From Selenomonas sputigena (GTDB lineage Bacteria > Bacillota > Negativicutes > Selenomonadales > Selenomonadaceae), in the NCBI RefSeq assembly GCF_026015965.1, contig NZ_CP110383.1, positions 1,862,051-1,926,050 on the forward strand: a stretch of DNA of 64,000 nucleotides, in the 5' to 3' direction. The position numbers and the translations under genes are program-made. The number at the start of each line of letters is the position of its first letter. Positions within the stretch are counted from its first letter, which is position 1. The notes beneath the pieces were generated by a model, which did no database searches, was not told the DNA's origin, and was given only the letters and a program-made list of their open reading frames with translations. Below are positions 38,249-48,380 of the stretch, piece after piece.

Positions 38249-41200
38249 CTACCTTTCGTACAGCTCGCATAAGCCCCTAAGACGCTTCGCGTCCTCTTCG
38301 GCATGCGCGAAGTCCTTGAGCCGCCAGCGCCAGTTGATGCCGACGGTGCCGGGCACGTTCATGCGGCTGCGGCTGTCGAGGGCGCGTACATCCTGCATGG
38401 GGATGATGACGAGACGCGCGTTCGACGCATAGGCAAACTCGACGAGCTTATCGCAGATGTCCTTCGGCCGGTCGATACGTGCGTTCAGAAGCTCCGCTAC
38501 CGCCGCCCGCTCGGGGGCGTCGAGATCCTGCGTGAACCAGCCGACCGTCGTATTGTTATCGTGCGTGCCCGTGTAGACGATGGAGTTTTCGGGCACGGCG
38601 ATTCCGACGCGGCGCATCTCGTTGAAGTTCAGGCAGAAATGCAAAACCTTCATGCCCGGATAGCCGCAGTCGTCGCGCAGTTTCTCGACTTCGTTGGTGA
38701 TGATGCCAAGATCCTCGGCGACGATGGAAAGGTTCTCGACCGACTTCTCCATCTCTTCGAAGAATGCCTTGCCGGGACCCTTGCGCCAGCAGCCATTGAC
38801 CGCTGTCTTCGCCTTGCCGTCGATCTCCCAATACGCCTCGAAGCCGCGGAAGTGATCGAGGCGCACGATGTCGACGAGCGAGCAAAGCTTCCGAAAGCGA
38901 GCCTTCCACCAGCCGTAGCCGTCTTCCTTCATCGCCGTCCAGTCGTACTGTGGGTTGCCCCACAGCTGTCCCGTCGCGCTGAAGTAGTCGGGCGGCACAC
39001 CCGCGACCGTCTTCGCCGTGCCGTCCTCGTTGAGCGAGAACAAGTTTTGGTTCGCCCAGACGTCGACGCTGTCGTGCGAGACGAAGATGGGCATGTCGCC
39101 CATGATTTTGACGCCCTTTTTGTGCGCGTACTCGTGCAGGTGCTTCCACTCTTTGTCAAACAGATACTGCCAGAACTTCTGGCAGCCGATCTCGTCCGCC
39201 AGGCGCTCTCGCGCCGCACGAAGAGCGGCGTTCTGTCGCTCTTTCAGCTCGGGCTTCCACTCGAACCACGGCGCTTTCTTGTTCTCAGTCTTCAAGGCCT
39301 CGAAGAGCGCGTAGTCATCAAGCCATGCCGCCTCCTTTTCGCAGAAATCCCGGAAAGCGTCGCTTTCTCCCTGTTTCTGGAAGTTCTTCCACGCACGCTC
39401 CAAATGCTTCTTCTTGAACGCCCACGCCCGCTCATAATCGATAAAAGCGGTCGCGCTGTCGGCCGCCGCCTTCACGTCACGCGCCGCAAGCAGTCCGTCA
39501 TCGATGAGCATGTCGAGCGAAATGAGCATGGGATTGCCCGCGAACGCCGACGGCGATTGATAAGGCGAATAGCCGAAATCGCTGACGGGGCACAGCGGCA
39601 GAACCTGCCAGACCTTCTGACCGGCAGCGGCGAGGAAATCGACGAAGCGATAAGCGTCGCCGCCAAGATCGCCGATGCCGTACTTCGACGGCAGGGACGT
39701 CGGATGAAGCAGGACGCCCGCTTCGCGCGGGAAGCGCCTTTCCTCCTGCACGGCTTCGTAGATGCGCGCCGAGAGGGGCGGGAGCTTCACGGTCAGGACG
39801 CCGCGCTGAACCTGCACGCGTTCCTCCCCTTCGAGAGCTTCCTGCAGCGTTCCCTGCAGGAAATCGCCGACATTGAGCATGACCTTCTCCTCCTGCGTAC
39901 GACTGCGGTTGATGATGACGACGAAGGCCTCGTTCTTCGCAGGTGCGCCGAACTCGTCCGTGCCGCTTCGGATCGTGCGCGCATAGGCGAGGATGTTGCC
40001 CTCGCCCGCGAGCGGCAGGAGGTCGCCCGTTTGAAGCGCCGTATGCTCGTTTCGCAGGCGGATGAGCTTCCTGTACCAGTCGCGCACGGAGATGTCAGGA
40101 TTCTCCCATGCGTACGGGCTGCGGTTATACGGGTCGCGGAATCCCTGCATGCCGATCTCATCACCATAGTAGATGCACGGCATTCCCGGATACGTCATCT
40201 GCAGAAGCGCTGCGAGGCGCAGCCGATCCGTGCCGAGTTTATAGTGCTCGGCATCGAGCTTGAAACGCGACTGATGGATCGCCGGCATGCCGTCGTAGAA
40301 CGGCGCCTCGCCCAAGAGCGTGATCGCTCGCTCGACATCGTGGCTGCCGATGAGGTTCATCATCACGTAGAAATTTTCCTTCGGGTAGTTCTCTCGCAGG
40401 CTCTCCAGAAGGCGCATCGCCTGGCGTCCGTCAACGTAGTTGAGCAGGAAGTCCAAAACCGTCTTGCGGAACGGATAGTTCATCGCCGAGTCGATCTCCT
40501 GGCCGCAAAGGTACTCGCGCGGCACGCCGTAGCTGATCTTGTTCGACGCGTCCTCCCAGACCTCGCCGATGAGGATCGCATCGGGGTTCGTCGCCTTGAG
40601 TTCACGATAGAACGTTTGCGTGAACTTCGCGGGCAGTTCGTCGACGACGTCGAGACGCCAGCCACCGATGCCCGTCTTCGTCCAATGGTGCAGCACGCTG
40701 TTCTCGTCGCGGATCACGAAGTCCATGTAGGACGGTGTCGTCTCCGTCACGTTCGGCAACGTGGAAAAGCCCCACCAGCTGTCGTATTCGTAAGGATACT
40801 TATGGAAGTTGTACCAGCTGTAGTAAGGCGACTCCTGCGACTGAAACGCGCCGAGGCTATCGTAATTGCCCTCGCGGTTGAAGTAGATGCTGTCGCTTCC
40901 CGTATGGCTGAATACGCCATCGAGGACGATGCGGATGCCCTCGGCCTTCGCCGCCTTCACGAGTTCTTGAAACTCCTCGTTCGTGCCGAAGATCGGATCG
41001 ATCTTGTGGTAGTCGCCCGTATCGTAGTGATGATTGCTCGGCGACTCGAAAACGGGATTGAGATAGATGACGGAAATGCCAAGCTCCCTCAGGTAGGGAA
41101 GCTTTGACTTCAGCCCCTTGATATTGCCGCCGAAGAAATCGTACTGCACGATTTCCCTGGTATCGACATCCTTGTAGTAGCAAGGCTGGTCGCCCCAGTG

Positions 41201-41698
41201 CGCGTGCACGACGGCGCCCTTCTTCTCGATGATCGCATCGCCCTCGCGGCAGAAGCGATCGGGGAAGATCTGGTACATGACGGCGTGCTTCGCCCAGTTT
41301 GGGGTCTTCGCACCCTTGTTGAACACGGTGATCTGGAAAGACGGCGGCGCGTTGTCGTAAATGCCGCCCATGCCGCCCAGATGCTCGTTGTTGTTGCCAT
41401 AATACCATGTGCCGGAACTCGTGACAACGATGAAGTAATACCATAGCAGGCAGCCGGTATCGGGCAAATCGATGCGCGCGACATAAAAGCGGTCCTGGAC
41501 GCCTTCCGCCGACTTCGCCTCCAGCTCGATGAGCCTTTCCCCCGCGCCTTCTCGCCAAAGGCGCAGAATGACCTTCGATACTTCGTCCTGCGTTCGGATG
41601 CGAATGCCGAGTTGGACGGAGGATGATGCCTCGGCGGGTCCCACGGGCGAGCGGTAAAACACATCTTGCGAGTTGTGCTCCGCTTCTCGTTGCGCCAT
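38249..41698 (-). CDS. Fusion of GH13 alpha-amylase/neopullulanase and GH77 4-alpha-glucanotransferase (MalQ)
   Basis: A 1149-residue two-enzyme fusion. An N-terminal beta-sandwich (about 1-130) precedes a GH13 barrel of the cyclomaltodextrinase/neopullulanase type, with catalytic Asp in GIGGWRLDVVDEL, Glu in LIGEVWED and Asp in LIGSHDVER. From about residue 660 a complete GH77 domain begins with AGVLLHPTSLPSKYGIGDLG and has its catalytic Asp in DIVRLDHFRGFEAYW and Glu in AEDLGIIT. Together they would cleave and disproportionate glycogen-derived maltodextrins in the cytoplasm. It follows glgA, but a terminator lies between them. Confidence 0.93.
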   Translation of the reverse strand: MAQREAEHNSQDVFYRSPVGPAEASSSVQLGIRIRTQDEVSKVILRLWREGAGERLIELEAKSAEGVQDRFYVARIDLPDTGCLLWYYFIVVTSSGTWYYGNNNEHLGGMGGIYDNAPPSFQITVFNKGAKTPNWAKHAVMYQIFPDRFCREGDAIIEKKGAVVHAHWGDQPCYYKDVDTREIVQYDFFGGNIKGLKSKLPYLRELGISVIYLNPVFESPSNHHYDTGDYHKIDPIFGTNEEFQELVKAAKAEGIRIVLDGVFSHTGSDSIYFNREGNYDSLGAFQSQESPYYSWYNFHKYPYEYDSWWGFSTLPNVTETTPSYMDFVIRDENSVLHHWTKTGIGGWRLDVVDELPAKFTQTFYRELKATNPDAILIGEVWEDASNKISYGVPREYLCGQEIDSAMNYPFRKTVLDFLLNYVDGRQAMRLLESLRENYPKENFYVMMNLIGSHDVERAITLLGEAPFYDGMPAIHQSRFKLDAEHYKLGTDRLRLAALLQMTYPGMPCIYYGDEIGMQGFRDPYNRSPYAWENPDISVRDWYRKLIRLRNEHTALQTGDLLPLAGEGNILAYARTIRSGTDEFGAPAKNEAFVVIINRSRTQEEKVMLNVGDFLQGTLQEALEGEERVQVQRGVLTVKLPPLSARIYEAVQEERRFPREAGVLLHPTSLPSKYGIGDLGGDAYRFVDFLAAAGQKVWQVLPLCPVSDFGYSPYQSPSAFAGNPMLISLDMLIDDGLLAARDVKAAADSATAFIDYERAWAFKKKHLERAWKNFQKQGESDAFRDFCEKEAAWLDDYALFEALKTENKKAPWFEWKPELKERQNAALRAARERLADEIGCQKFWQYLFDKEWKHLHEYAHKKGVKIMGDMPIFVSHDSVDVWANQNLFSLNEDGTAKTVAGVPPDYFSATGQLWGNPQYDWTAMKEDGYGWWKARFRKLCSLVDIVRLDHFRGFEAYWEIDGKAKTAVNGCWRKGPGKAFFEEMEKSVENLSIVAEDLGIITNEVEKLRDDCGYPGMKVLHFCLNFNEMRRVGIAVPENSIVYTGTHDNNTTVGWFTQDLDAPERAAVAELLNARIDRPKDICDKLVEFAYASNARLVIIPMQDVRALDSRSRMNVPGTVGINWRWRLKDFAHAEEDAKRLRGLCELYER

Positions 41699-41834
41699 AA
41701 TATCGCCTCCTAAATTCTTCGAAAAAGCAGGGAAATCCGCTAGGAAGGCACCGATAGAAACGCACTTCCCTCTTCCCCTTCTCTACTTTGTTTCGTCTTT
41801 TCTTCGCAGAAAATTAATAGGCGAGAAAGGCAAG

Positions 41835-41860
41835 AAAGCCCAACGCAAGCGTTGGGCTTT
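41835..41860 (-). terminator. Terminator after glgA
   Basis: AAAGCCCAACG (41835-41845) and its complement (41850-41860) form a perfect stem with a CAAG loop 9 bases beyond the glgA stop. On the minus strand it is followed by a short T-run. It should at least partly separate glgA from the downstream GH13-GH77 gene. Confidence 0.8.
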
Positions 41861-41868
41861 GCCAAATC

Positions 41869-43305
41869 TCACTTCGCCAATAATTTCTCATAGAGCGCCT
41901 TGTACTCTCCTGCCGATTTCTTCCAGCTGAAGTCCGCCTGCATGGCGTTCTTGACAATCTTCTGCCAGATTTCGAGCGTACTGCATTCGCGGATGGCGCG
42001 CTTGACGGCGTACATCATTTCGTGCGCGTTGTAGTTGCTAAAGAGGTAGCCCGTGCCCTCGCCCGTCTTGTTGCTGAACTGCGTGACCGTGTCCTTGAGT
42101 CCGCCCGTCTCGCGCACGACGGGAATCGTGCCGTAGCGCATGGCGATGAGCTGGCCGATGCCGCACGGCTCGTAGTTCGACGGCATGAGGAAGACGGTTG
42201 CGCCCGCATAGATGCGCTGCGCAAGCTCGTTCGAGAAGCGGATGTTCGCCGAAACCTTGCTCGGGAAACGCCACGCGAGACCCTTGAACCAATCCTCATA
42301 GACCTTGTCGCCCGTGCCGAGGACGACGAACTGAATGTTCTCGTGCTGCAGGATCTCATCCATGACGCGCACGATGAGATCGAGCCCCTTGGGCGGCACG
42401 AGGCGCGAGACGAGCGCGACCATCGGAATCTGGCGATTTACGGGCAGCCCGAGCTGCTTCTGCAGCGCGACCTTGTTGTCGATCTTGCGGTCGATGGACG
42501 TGATGTCGAACGTCTCGTAGATCGCCTTGTCCGTCGCCGGGTTGTAGACGTCGTAGTCGAGTCCGTTAACGATGCCGTAGATGTCCGCGCTCCTCTTCCT
42601 AAGAAGTCCGTCAAGCATCTCGCCGAAGTATTCGTACTGGATCTCCTCGGCGTAGGTGCGCGACACCGTCGAGATATAGTCGGCGTAGGTCAGGCCGCCC
42701 TTCATGAAGTTGACGGCATCGTAGAATTCCAGATCGCCGTTCGTGAAATACTTCCAGTCAAGTCCTAAGACATCCTGCATGACGTTCTTCGGAAAGACGC
42801 CCTGATACTTGAGGTTGTGGATCGTGTAGATCGTGCGGATCTTCTCGTAGCGCGCATCCCCCATGTGCTCAAGCTTCAAGAGCACGGGAACGAGTCCCGC
42901 GTGCCAGTCGTTCGCATGGATGATGTCGGGCCAGAAATCCATCGCTTCCAGGAGATTCAGGACGGCGCGCGCGAAGAAGGAGAAGCGCTCCGCATCGTCG
43001 TCGTAGCCGTAGAAGCCCTCGCGGTAAAAGTATTCTTCATTGTCAATGAAGTAGTAGGTCACGCCATCCATGACGAGTCGGTCAACGCCGACGAACTTGT
43101 CACGCCATGCGACATTCAGCGTGCCGTCGTAAAGATGTTCCATCTTGTCGATGTATTCCGCTGAGATCTTGCCGAACTTCGGCATGACGACGCGGATGTC
43201 AACGCCCTGCTTGACGAGTTCCTTCGGGAGAGATCCCGCAACGTCCGCCAGGCCCCCGGTCTTGGCGAACGGCACCGCTTCAGCAGCAACATAAAGTACC
43301 CGCAT
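41869..43305 (-). CDS. glgA: Glycogen synthase
   Basis: A 478-residue GT5 glycogen synthase transferring glucose from ADP-glucose to glycogen ends. The ADP-glucose motif is AKTGGLADVAGSLPKEL at residues 15-31. The second domain has VALVSRLVPPKGLDLIV and the catalytic-loop block FLMPSNYEPCGIGQLIAMRY then TIPVVRETGGLKDTV. All conserved residues are in place and length is normal. The ATG at 43305 has GAAGGGG upstream. It is the last gene of the glgC-D-P-B-A run. Confidence 0.96.
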   Translation of the reverse strand: MRVLYVAAEAVPFAKTGGLADVAGSLPKELVKQGVDIRVVMPKFGKISAEYIDKMEHLYDGTLNVAWRDKFVGVDRLVMDGVTYYFIDNEEYFYREGFYGYDDDAERFSFFARAVLNLLEAMDFWPDIIHANDWHAGLVPVLLKLEHMGDARYEKIRTIYTIHNLKYQGVFPKNVMQDVLGLDWKYFTNGDLEFYDAVNFMKGGLTYADYISTVSRTYAEEIQYEYFGEMLDGLLRKRSADIYGIVNGLDYDVYNPATDKAIYETFDITSIDRKIDNKVALQKQLGLPVNRQIPMVALVSRLVPPKGLDLIVRVMDEILQHENIQFVVLGTGDKVYEDWFKGLAWRFPSKVSANIRFSNELAQRIYAGATVFLMPSNYEPCGIGQLIAMRYGTIPVVRETGGLKDTVTQFSNKTGEGTGYLFSNYNAHEMMYAVKRAIRECSTLEIWQKIVKNAMQADFSWKKSAGEYKALYEKLLAK

Positions 43306-43437
43306 GATATGAACCCCCTTCTCTTCTGCGGGGCTTCCAGCCCCTGCCCCGCAGCGCACCATCTTCTATATCGCCCGCACCCGCCTCGGAAGGCTCGCGC
43401 CTTCCCCAAGGCGGACGAAGCTGTCATTTTCCCACGA

Positions 43438-45714
43438 TCATTGGGCAGCCGCTTTCTTCTTGCTGCTCTTCTTCGGCGGTTTCGCCGACTTCTTCGCGCC
43501 TTTCGCCGTCTCCGTCTTGCGCGGACGAGCCTTGGCGGCAGTCTTTTTTGCCTCGCCGCCCTTCGGCTTCTTCTGCGAGGCAGCAGACGGCTTCTTCACC
43601 GTCTCGGTTTTGGAAGACGCCGCCTTCTCTTCGTGCGCCTTCTCCCCCTCTGCCGCTTCGCGGGGCGACTGCTCTGCCTTCGGCGCTTCTTTCTGCGCCG
43701 AATCGCTCACCTCCGCCGCCGGCTTCTTCGGCTCTTTTTCCTTCTTCTTCTCCGCGCCCTTGACGACGAGGACTTCCGTCTCCTCTTCAGGCGTGGAGCG
43801 TTTGACAAAAGGGAGCGTATCCTTGTGCCTCAGATAGATCGTGGCCATCGGCGGCACCGTGATGACGAGCGACTGCTCGCGGTCGTGCCAGGGGACGTCC
43901 TCCGTATGAAGATCGCCCTCGTTTTTCACGCCCGAGCCGCCGAACTCCTCGGCGTCGCTGTTGAAGACCTCGCGGTATTCGCCCTTCTTCGGCACGCCGA
44001 TGCGGTAGTCATGTCGCACCTCGGGCGTGAAGTTGCAGAGGACGACGAGGAAATCCGCGTCATTGTCGGCCTTTCGGACGAACGTGATGATAGAGTTCTC
44101 GCTGTCGTTGCAGTCGATCCACTCGAAGCCGTTCCAGTCGAAGTCGACTTCCCAGAACGGGCGGTTTTCCTTGTAGAACTTGTTCAAGGCGCGCGAGTAT
44201 TCGAGCATCTTCGTGTGCATCGGGTACTCCTCGACGAGGTGCCAATCGAGGCTGTCGTCGTAATTCCACTCGATGAACTGCGCGAACTCGCCGCCCATGA
44301 AGAGGAGCTTCTTGCCCGGATGCGCCATCCAATAGCCGAAGAAGCCGCGCAGTCCCGCGAACTTCTGCCAGTAGTCACCGGGCATCTTACTCACGAGCGA
44401 GCACTTGCCGTGCACGACCTCGTCGTGCGACAGGGGCAGCACGAAGTTCTCGCTGAAGGCATACATAAAGGAGAACGTGACCTTGTCCTGATTCCACTTG
44501 CGGTAGATGGGGTCGAGGCTCATGTACGAGAGCATGTCGTTCATCCAGCCCATGTTCCACTTGTAGTTGAATCCCATGCCGCCCATGTAGACGGGCTTCG
44601 AGATCAGAGGCCAAGCCGTCGACTCCTCAGCGATCATCAAAGCGTCGGGATGGAACTTGAAGATCGCCTCGTTGAGCTTCTTGATGAAGTCCATGGCTTC
44701 CAAGTTGCCCGTGTCTCCGTACTTGTTCGGCTGCCACTCGCCGTCCTTCCTGCCGTAGTTCAGATAGAGCATGTTGGCGACGGCGTCGATGCGCAGGCCG
44801 TCGATGTGGTACTCTTCGAACCAGAACATAGCATTCGAGATGAGGAAGCTCTGCACTTCCGTCCGACCGTAGTCGAAGTTCGTCGTGCCCCACTCCCAGT
44901 TCTCGGCACGCTGTTCGTTGTCCGATTCGTAGAGCGTCATGCCGTCGAAGTGGCGAAGCCCCTGCTCGTCCTTGCAGAAGTGGCCGGGCACCCAGTCCAT
45001 GATGACGGCGATACCGTTCGCATGTGCCGTGTCGACGAAGTAGCGGAAGTCATCCGGCTCGCCGTAGCGGCTCGTGACCGCGTAGTACCCCGTCGCCTGA
45101 TAGCCCCACGATCCGTCAAACGGATGCTCGCAGAGCGGCATGATTTCGATGTGCGTATAGTTCATCTTCTTCGCGTAGCCGACGAGCTGATCGGCAAGCT
45201 CGCGATACGACAGATAGCCGCCTTCAAGCGTGCGCCGCCACGAGCCTAGATGAACCTCGTACGTCAGCATGGGGTTGGAGTACGACGGATGCGTCTTCTT
45301 GCGCTCCTGCCAGGCGGCATCGTTCCACTGATATTTGCTCAAGTCGTAGAGGCGCGACGCCGTATTGGGCTTCTTCTCCGCGTAGAAGCCATAAGGATCG
45401 GCCTTCATGATGTGCGGGCCGCCCCACTGCGGCTCGATCGCATACTTGTAGACCTCGCCTTCTTCGAGCCCCTCGATGAACGTCACCCAGATCTCGCCGT
45501 CGCCAATCTTTTCCATCGTGTGCGTGCGCGTGTCCCAATTGTTGAAGTCGCCGACGACGCTCACGGACTTCGCATGAGGCGCCCAGACAGAAAAGCGCAC
45601 GCCCTTCCTGCCGTCCTTCTCCACGAAGTGGGCGCCGAGCATCTCGTAAGCGTGGTAGTTGGTCCCTTGGTGGTATAAGAATAAATCGAACTCACTCAAA
45701 GCAGATACGTTCAC
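43438..45714 (-). CDS. glgB: 1,4-alpha-glucan branching enzyme with lysine-rich tail
   Basis: A 758-residue GH13 branching enzyme that makes alpha-1,6 branches in glycogen. The N-terminal CBM48-like region (VRFSVWAPHAKSVSVVGDFN) precedes the barrel with catalytic Asp in IDGLRIDAVANML, Glu in MIAEEST and Asp in LPLSHDEVVHG. The conserved GGEFAQFIEWNYD follows, and the all-beta C-domain ends near IYLRHKDTLPF. Residues 641-758 are an extra low-complexity tail: first Glu/Lys-mixed, then histone-H1-like Lys/Ala/Pro-rich with 19 lysines in the last 58 residues. The tail is not part of known GlgB folds. Confidence 0.95.
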   Translation of the reverse strand: MNVSALSEFDLFLYHQGTNYHAYEMLGAHFVEKDGRKGVRFSVWAPHAKSVSVVGDFNNWDTRTHTMEKIGDGEIWVTFIEGLEEGEVYKYAIEPQWGGPHIMKADPYGFYAEKKPNTASRLYDLSKYQWNDAAWQERKKTHPSYSNPMLTYEVHLGSWRRTLEGGYLSYRELADQLVGYAKKMNYTHIEIMPLCEHPFDGSWGYQATGYYAVTSRYGEPDDFRYFVDTAHANGIAVIMDWVPGHFCKDEQGLRHFDGMTLYESDNEQRAENWEWGTTNFDYGRTEVQSFLISNAMFWFEEYHIDGLRIDAVANMLYLNYGRKDGEWQPNKYGDTGNLEAMDFIKKLNEAIFKFHPDALMIAEESTAWPLISKPVYMGGMGFNYKWNMGWMNDMLSYMSLDPIYRKWNQDKVTFSFMYAFSENFVLPLSHDEVVHGKCSLVSKMPGDYWQKFAGLRGFFGYWMAHPGKKLLFMGGEFAQFIEWNYDDSLDWHLVEEYPMHTKMLEYSRALNKFYKENRPFWEVDFDWNGFEWIDCNDSENSIITFVRKADNDADFLVVLCNFTPEVRHDYRIGVPKKGEYREVFNSDAEEFGGSGVKNEGDLHTEDVPWHDREQSLVITVPPMATIYLRHKDTLPFVKRSTPEEETEVLVVKGAEKKKEKEPKKPAAEVSDSAQKEAPKAEQSPREAAEGEKAHEEKAASSKTETVKKPSAASQKKPKGGEAKKTAAKARPRKTETAKGAKKSAKPPKKSSKKKAAAQ

Positions 45715-45938
45715 AAAAATTCCTCCCAGCTTAGAAAAACTCTAGGAAACGCGGAGAAAACGCGCATGCGTCAAGATGCGACGCTGCATTCTTCCGCACT
45801 TCCGTCAGCCCTCGCTTCGATGCGGGAAGACACTCCCGCTGTCCGGGCCTGCGGCTTGCTTTGCAGCTTACTGACCAGATGCGATATTCGACCGCCGCCC
45901 CTGCGGCTTCGCGCAAGGGGCAGCAAACCGGCCTTCCG

Positions 45939-48380
45939 TCAGACGATGATCGCTGGCTTCACATGCCAGATGTCGTCCGCATACTCCTTGATCGTGCGGT
46001 CCGAAGAAAATACGCCCGAGTTGGCGATGTTGATCGCCGACGACTTGAGCCACGCAGCCTGATCCTCGTACTTACGGTTCATGTTCTTGTGCGCCCTGTC
46101 GTACGCGCCGAAATCCTTCAACACGAAGAACTCGTCGTTACCTTGAATCAAGTAATCGCGCAGCGAGTGGAAATCACCGTAGGTGCCGTCGACGAGCTGC
46201 GAAACGACGAGGCGCACGGCGGGGTTCGTGTTGTACTCGTCCCACGCCTTGTAGCTGCCCGTCGCGTAGTAATTCAGAACCTCTTCTGCACGGAGGCCGA
46301 AGATCTCGCAGTGCTCGCGACCGACCGCCTGGCTGATCTCAACGTTCGCGCCGTCGAGCGTGCCGAGCGTCAGAGCACCGTTCATCATGAACTTCATATT
46401 GCCCGTGCCTGAGGCTTCTTTCGAAGCCGTCGAAATCTGCTCGGAGATGTCGGCTGCCGGATAGACGATCTCACCGATGGAAACGCCGAAATTCTCGATG
46501 AAGACGACCTTGAGCATGTCGCTGACCGACTTGTCGTTGTTGACCTTGTCGGCGACGGCGTTGATCAGGCGGATCGTCTCCTTCGCGATGTAGTAGCCGG
46601 GCGCCGCCTTGCCGCCGAAGAAGCGCGCCGTCGGCGGAATGCGGAAGCGCTTGTTCGTCTTCAGCTCATGGTAGAGATACATGATATGCAGGATGTTCAT
46701 AATCTGGCGCTTGTACGAATGGATGCGCTTGACCTGGACATCGAAGATCATGTCGGGATCGACGAGGATGCCGCCATACGCATGGATATAGTCGGAAAGA
46801 TCGCCCTTTCGGAGGCGCTTGATCTTCGAAAGTTCCGCCAAAAACGCTTTGTCCGTCACATGATCGTTGAGATGCGAGAGCTGATCGGGCGCCTTCTGCC
46901 ATGCGTCACCGATCGTCTCGTCGATGAGCGTGGTCAGCTCAGGATTCGCACTGATGAGCCAGCGGCGATGCGTGATGCCGTTCGTCTTGTTGTTGAACTT
47001 CGTCGGATAGTAACGGTTGAAGAACTTCAACGTGTCTTTCTTCAGGATGTCCGTATGGATCGCTGCGACGCCGTTGACGCTGTGACTGCCGACGATGGCG
47101 AGCCGCGCCATGTGCACCTGCCCGTCCTCGATGATGGAAAGCTCGCGCACCATCTGCTCGTCGTTCGGGAAGCGCCTGCGCACCTCCTCGATGTGGCGGC
47201 GGTTGATCTCCTCGACGATCATGTAGATGCGCGGCAGAAGCGGGCGGAACATGTCGATCGGCCACTTCTCCAAGGCTTCCGGCATGATCGTATGGTTTGT
47301 GTACGCCATCGTCTCGCACGTGATCTCCCACGCCTCGTCCCAGTCCATCCTCTCTTCATCGACAAGGATGCGCATGAGCTCAGCGACGGCGACCGCCGGA
47401 TGCGTATCGTTGATGTGAATGGCGATCTTCTTCGCGAAATCCTTGATGTTCATGCCCGCGAGCAGGTAGTGGCGCACGATGCTCTGCACGCCCGCCGACA
47501 CGAAGAAGTACTCCTGGATGAGGCGCAGGCGGCGCCCTTCGTAGGAGCTGTCGTCGGGGTACAGGTACTCCGTGATGCTCTCGACGAAGTTGCGGTATTC
47601 CTTCTTCGCCTGGATCTGCTCGTGCGTCATTGTTCCATAGTCGGAAAAATCGCGGTTGACTTCGGCGTTCCACAGGCGCAGCGTATTGACCGTATTGTTG
47701 CGGAAGCCGACGATCGGCACGTCGTAAGGAATAGCCATGACCGTCAGGTAGTCTTCGTGTACAAGAGAGAGGCTGCCGTCCTCCTCCTCCTTCATGTAGG
47801 CATTGCCATTGAACTTGACGTTGACCGCCTTGTCCGCCTTGCGATACTCCCACTCAAAGCCATTGCCGAGCCAGTTGTCGGGAATCTCGACCTGGTTTCC
47901 CTTGATGATCTTCTGCTCGAAGAGTCCGTACTGATAGCGTATGCTGCAGCCGTGCCCGGGAAGCCCCAAAGAGGCCATCGAATCGATGAAGCAGGCTGCG
48001 AGACGTCCGAGACCACCGTTGCCAAGACCCGCGTCCGGCTCTTCCGGGAAAACCTGATCCAAATCGACGCCAAGCTCTTCCAGCGCATCGGAGAAAAGCT
48101 CCATTTCACCCAAGTTGACGAGATTCGAACGCATGAGCCGCCCGAGCAGGAATTCGATTGAAAAGTAGTAAACCTGCTTGTCGCGACGCTTCGTGTACGC
48201 CTTGTTCGTCTTGACCCAGTTTTCGCTGATGTACTGTTTCACGACGGCAGCAATGGTCGCATAAACCTCATGCGACGTGAGGTCGGCGAAATCGCTGCCC
48301 CACAGGATATGCGCCGTAGCCAGAAACCTTTGTTTCAAACCTTCCTTTGCCAGCCCCAGCTCATTCCTCTTGTTTGCCAT
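45939..48380 (-). CDS. glgP: Glycogen phosphorylase
   Basis: An 813-residue GT35 phosphorylase releasing glucose-1-phosphate from glycogen. Visible blocks are GNGGLGRLAACFIDSMASL near the N-terminus, NDTHPAVAVAELMRIL mid-protein and EASGTGNMKFMMNGALTLGT, which holds the PLP-binding Lys. Length is standard. It starts with ATG after AGGAGG. It lies between glgD and glgB in the glycogen cluster; synthesis and breakdown enzymes are thus co-encoded. A 200-base gap to glgB holds only hairpin-forming GC-rich sequence with a CCCCT/AGGGG dyad and no gene that I can see. Confidence 0.96.
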   Translation of the reverse strand: MANKRNELGLAKEGLKQRFLATAHILWGSDFADLTSHEVYATIAAVVKQYISENWVKTNKAYTKRRDKQVYYFSIEFLLGRLMRSNLVNLGEMELFSDALEELGVDLDQVFPEEPDAGLGNGGLGRLAACFIDSMASLGLPGHGCSIRYQYGLFEQKIIKGNQVEIPDNWLGNGFEWEYRKADKAVNVKFNGNAYMKEEEDGSLSLVHEDYLTVMAIPYDVPIVGFRNNTVNTLRLWNAEVNRDFSDYGTMTHEQIQAKKEYRNFVESITEYLYPDDSSYEGRRLRLIQEYFFVSAGVQSIVRHYLLAGMNIKDFAKKIAIHINDTHPAVAVAELMRILVDEERMDWDEAWEITCETMAYTNHTIMPEALEKWPIDMFRPLLPRIYMIVEEINRRHIEEVRRRFPNDEQMVRELSIIEDGQVHMARLAIVGSHSVNGVAAIHTDILKKDTLKFFNRYYPTKFNNKTNGITHRRWLISANPELTTLIDETIGDAWQKAPDQLSHLNDHVTDKAFLAELSKIKRLRKGDLSDYIHAYGGILVDPDMIFDVQVKRIHSYKRQIMNILHIMYLYHELKTNKRFRIPPTARFFGGKAAPGYYIAKETIRLINAVADKVNNDKSVSDMLKVVFIENFGVSIGEIVYPAADISEQISTASKEASGTGNMKFMMNGALTLGTLDGANVEISQAVGREHCEIFGLRAEEVLNYYATGSYKAWDEYNTNPAVRLVVSQLVDGTYGDFHSLRDYLIQGNDEFFVLKDFGAYDRAHKNMNRKYEDQAAWLKSSAINIANSGVFSSDRTIKEYADDIWHVKPAIIV

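Noticed and set aside
38303-41107. 934-codon open frame on + opposite the GH13-GH77 gene
   Set aside because: The minus-strand frame has two complete enzyme domains with catalytic residues. The + frame is Arg/Val/Ala-rich shadow.
43309-45249. 646-codon + frame opposite glgB and the glgA/glgB gap
   Set aside because: Low-complexity Arg/Leu sequence mirrored from the GlgB lysine-rich tail and barrel; glgB motifs are decisive.
45715-45938. Possible small gene between glgP and glgB
   Set aside because: No frame has a ribosome site or protein-like composition. The stretch is GC-rich hairpin sequence.
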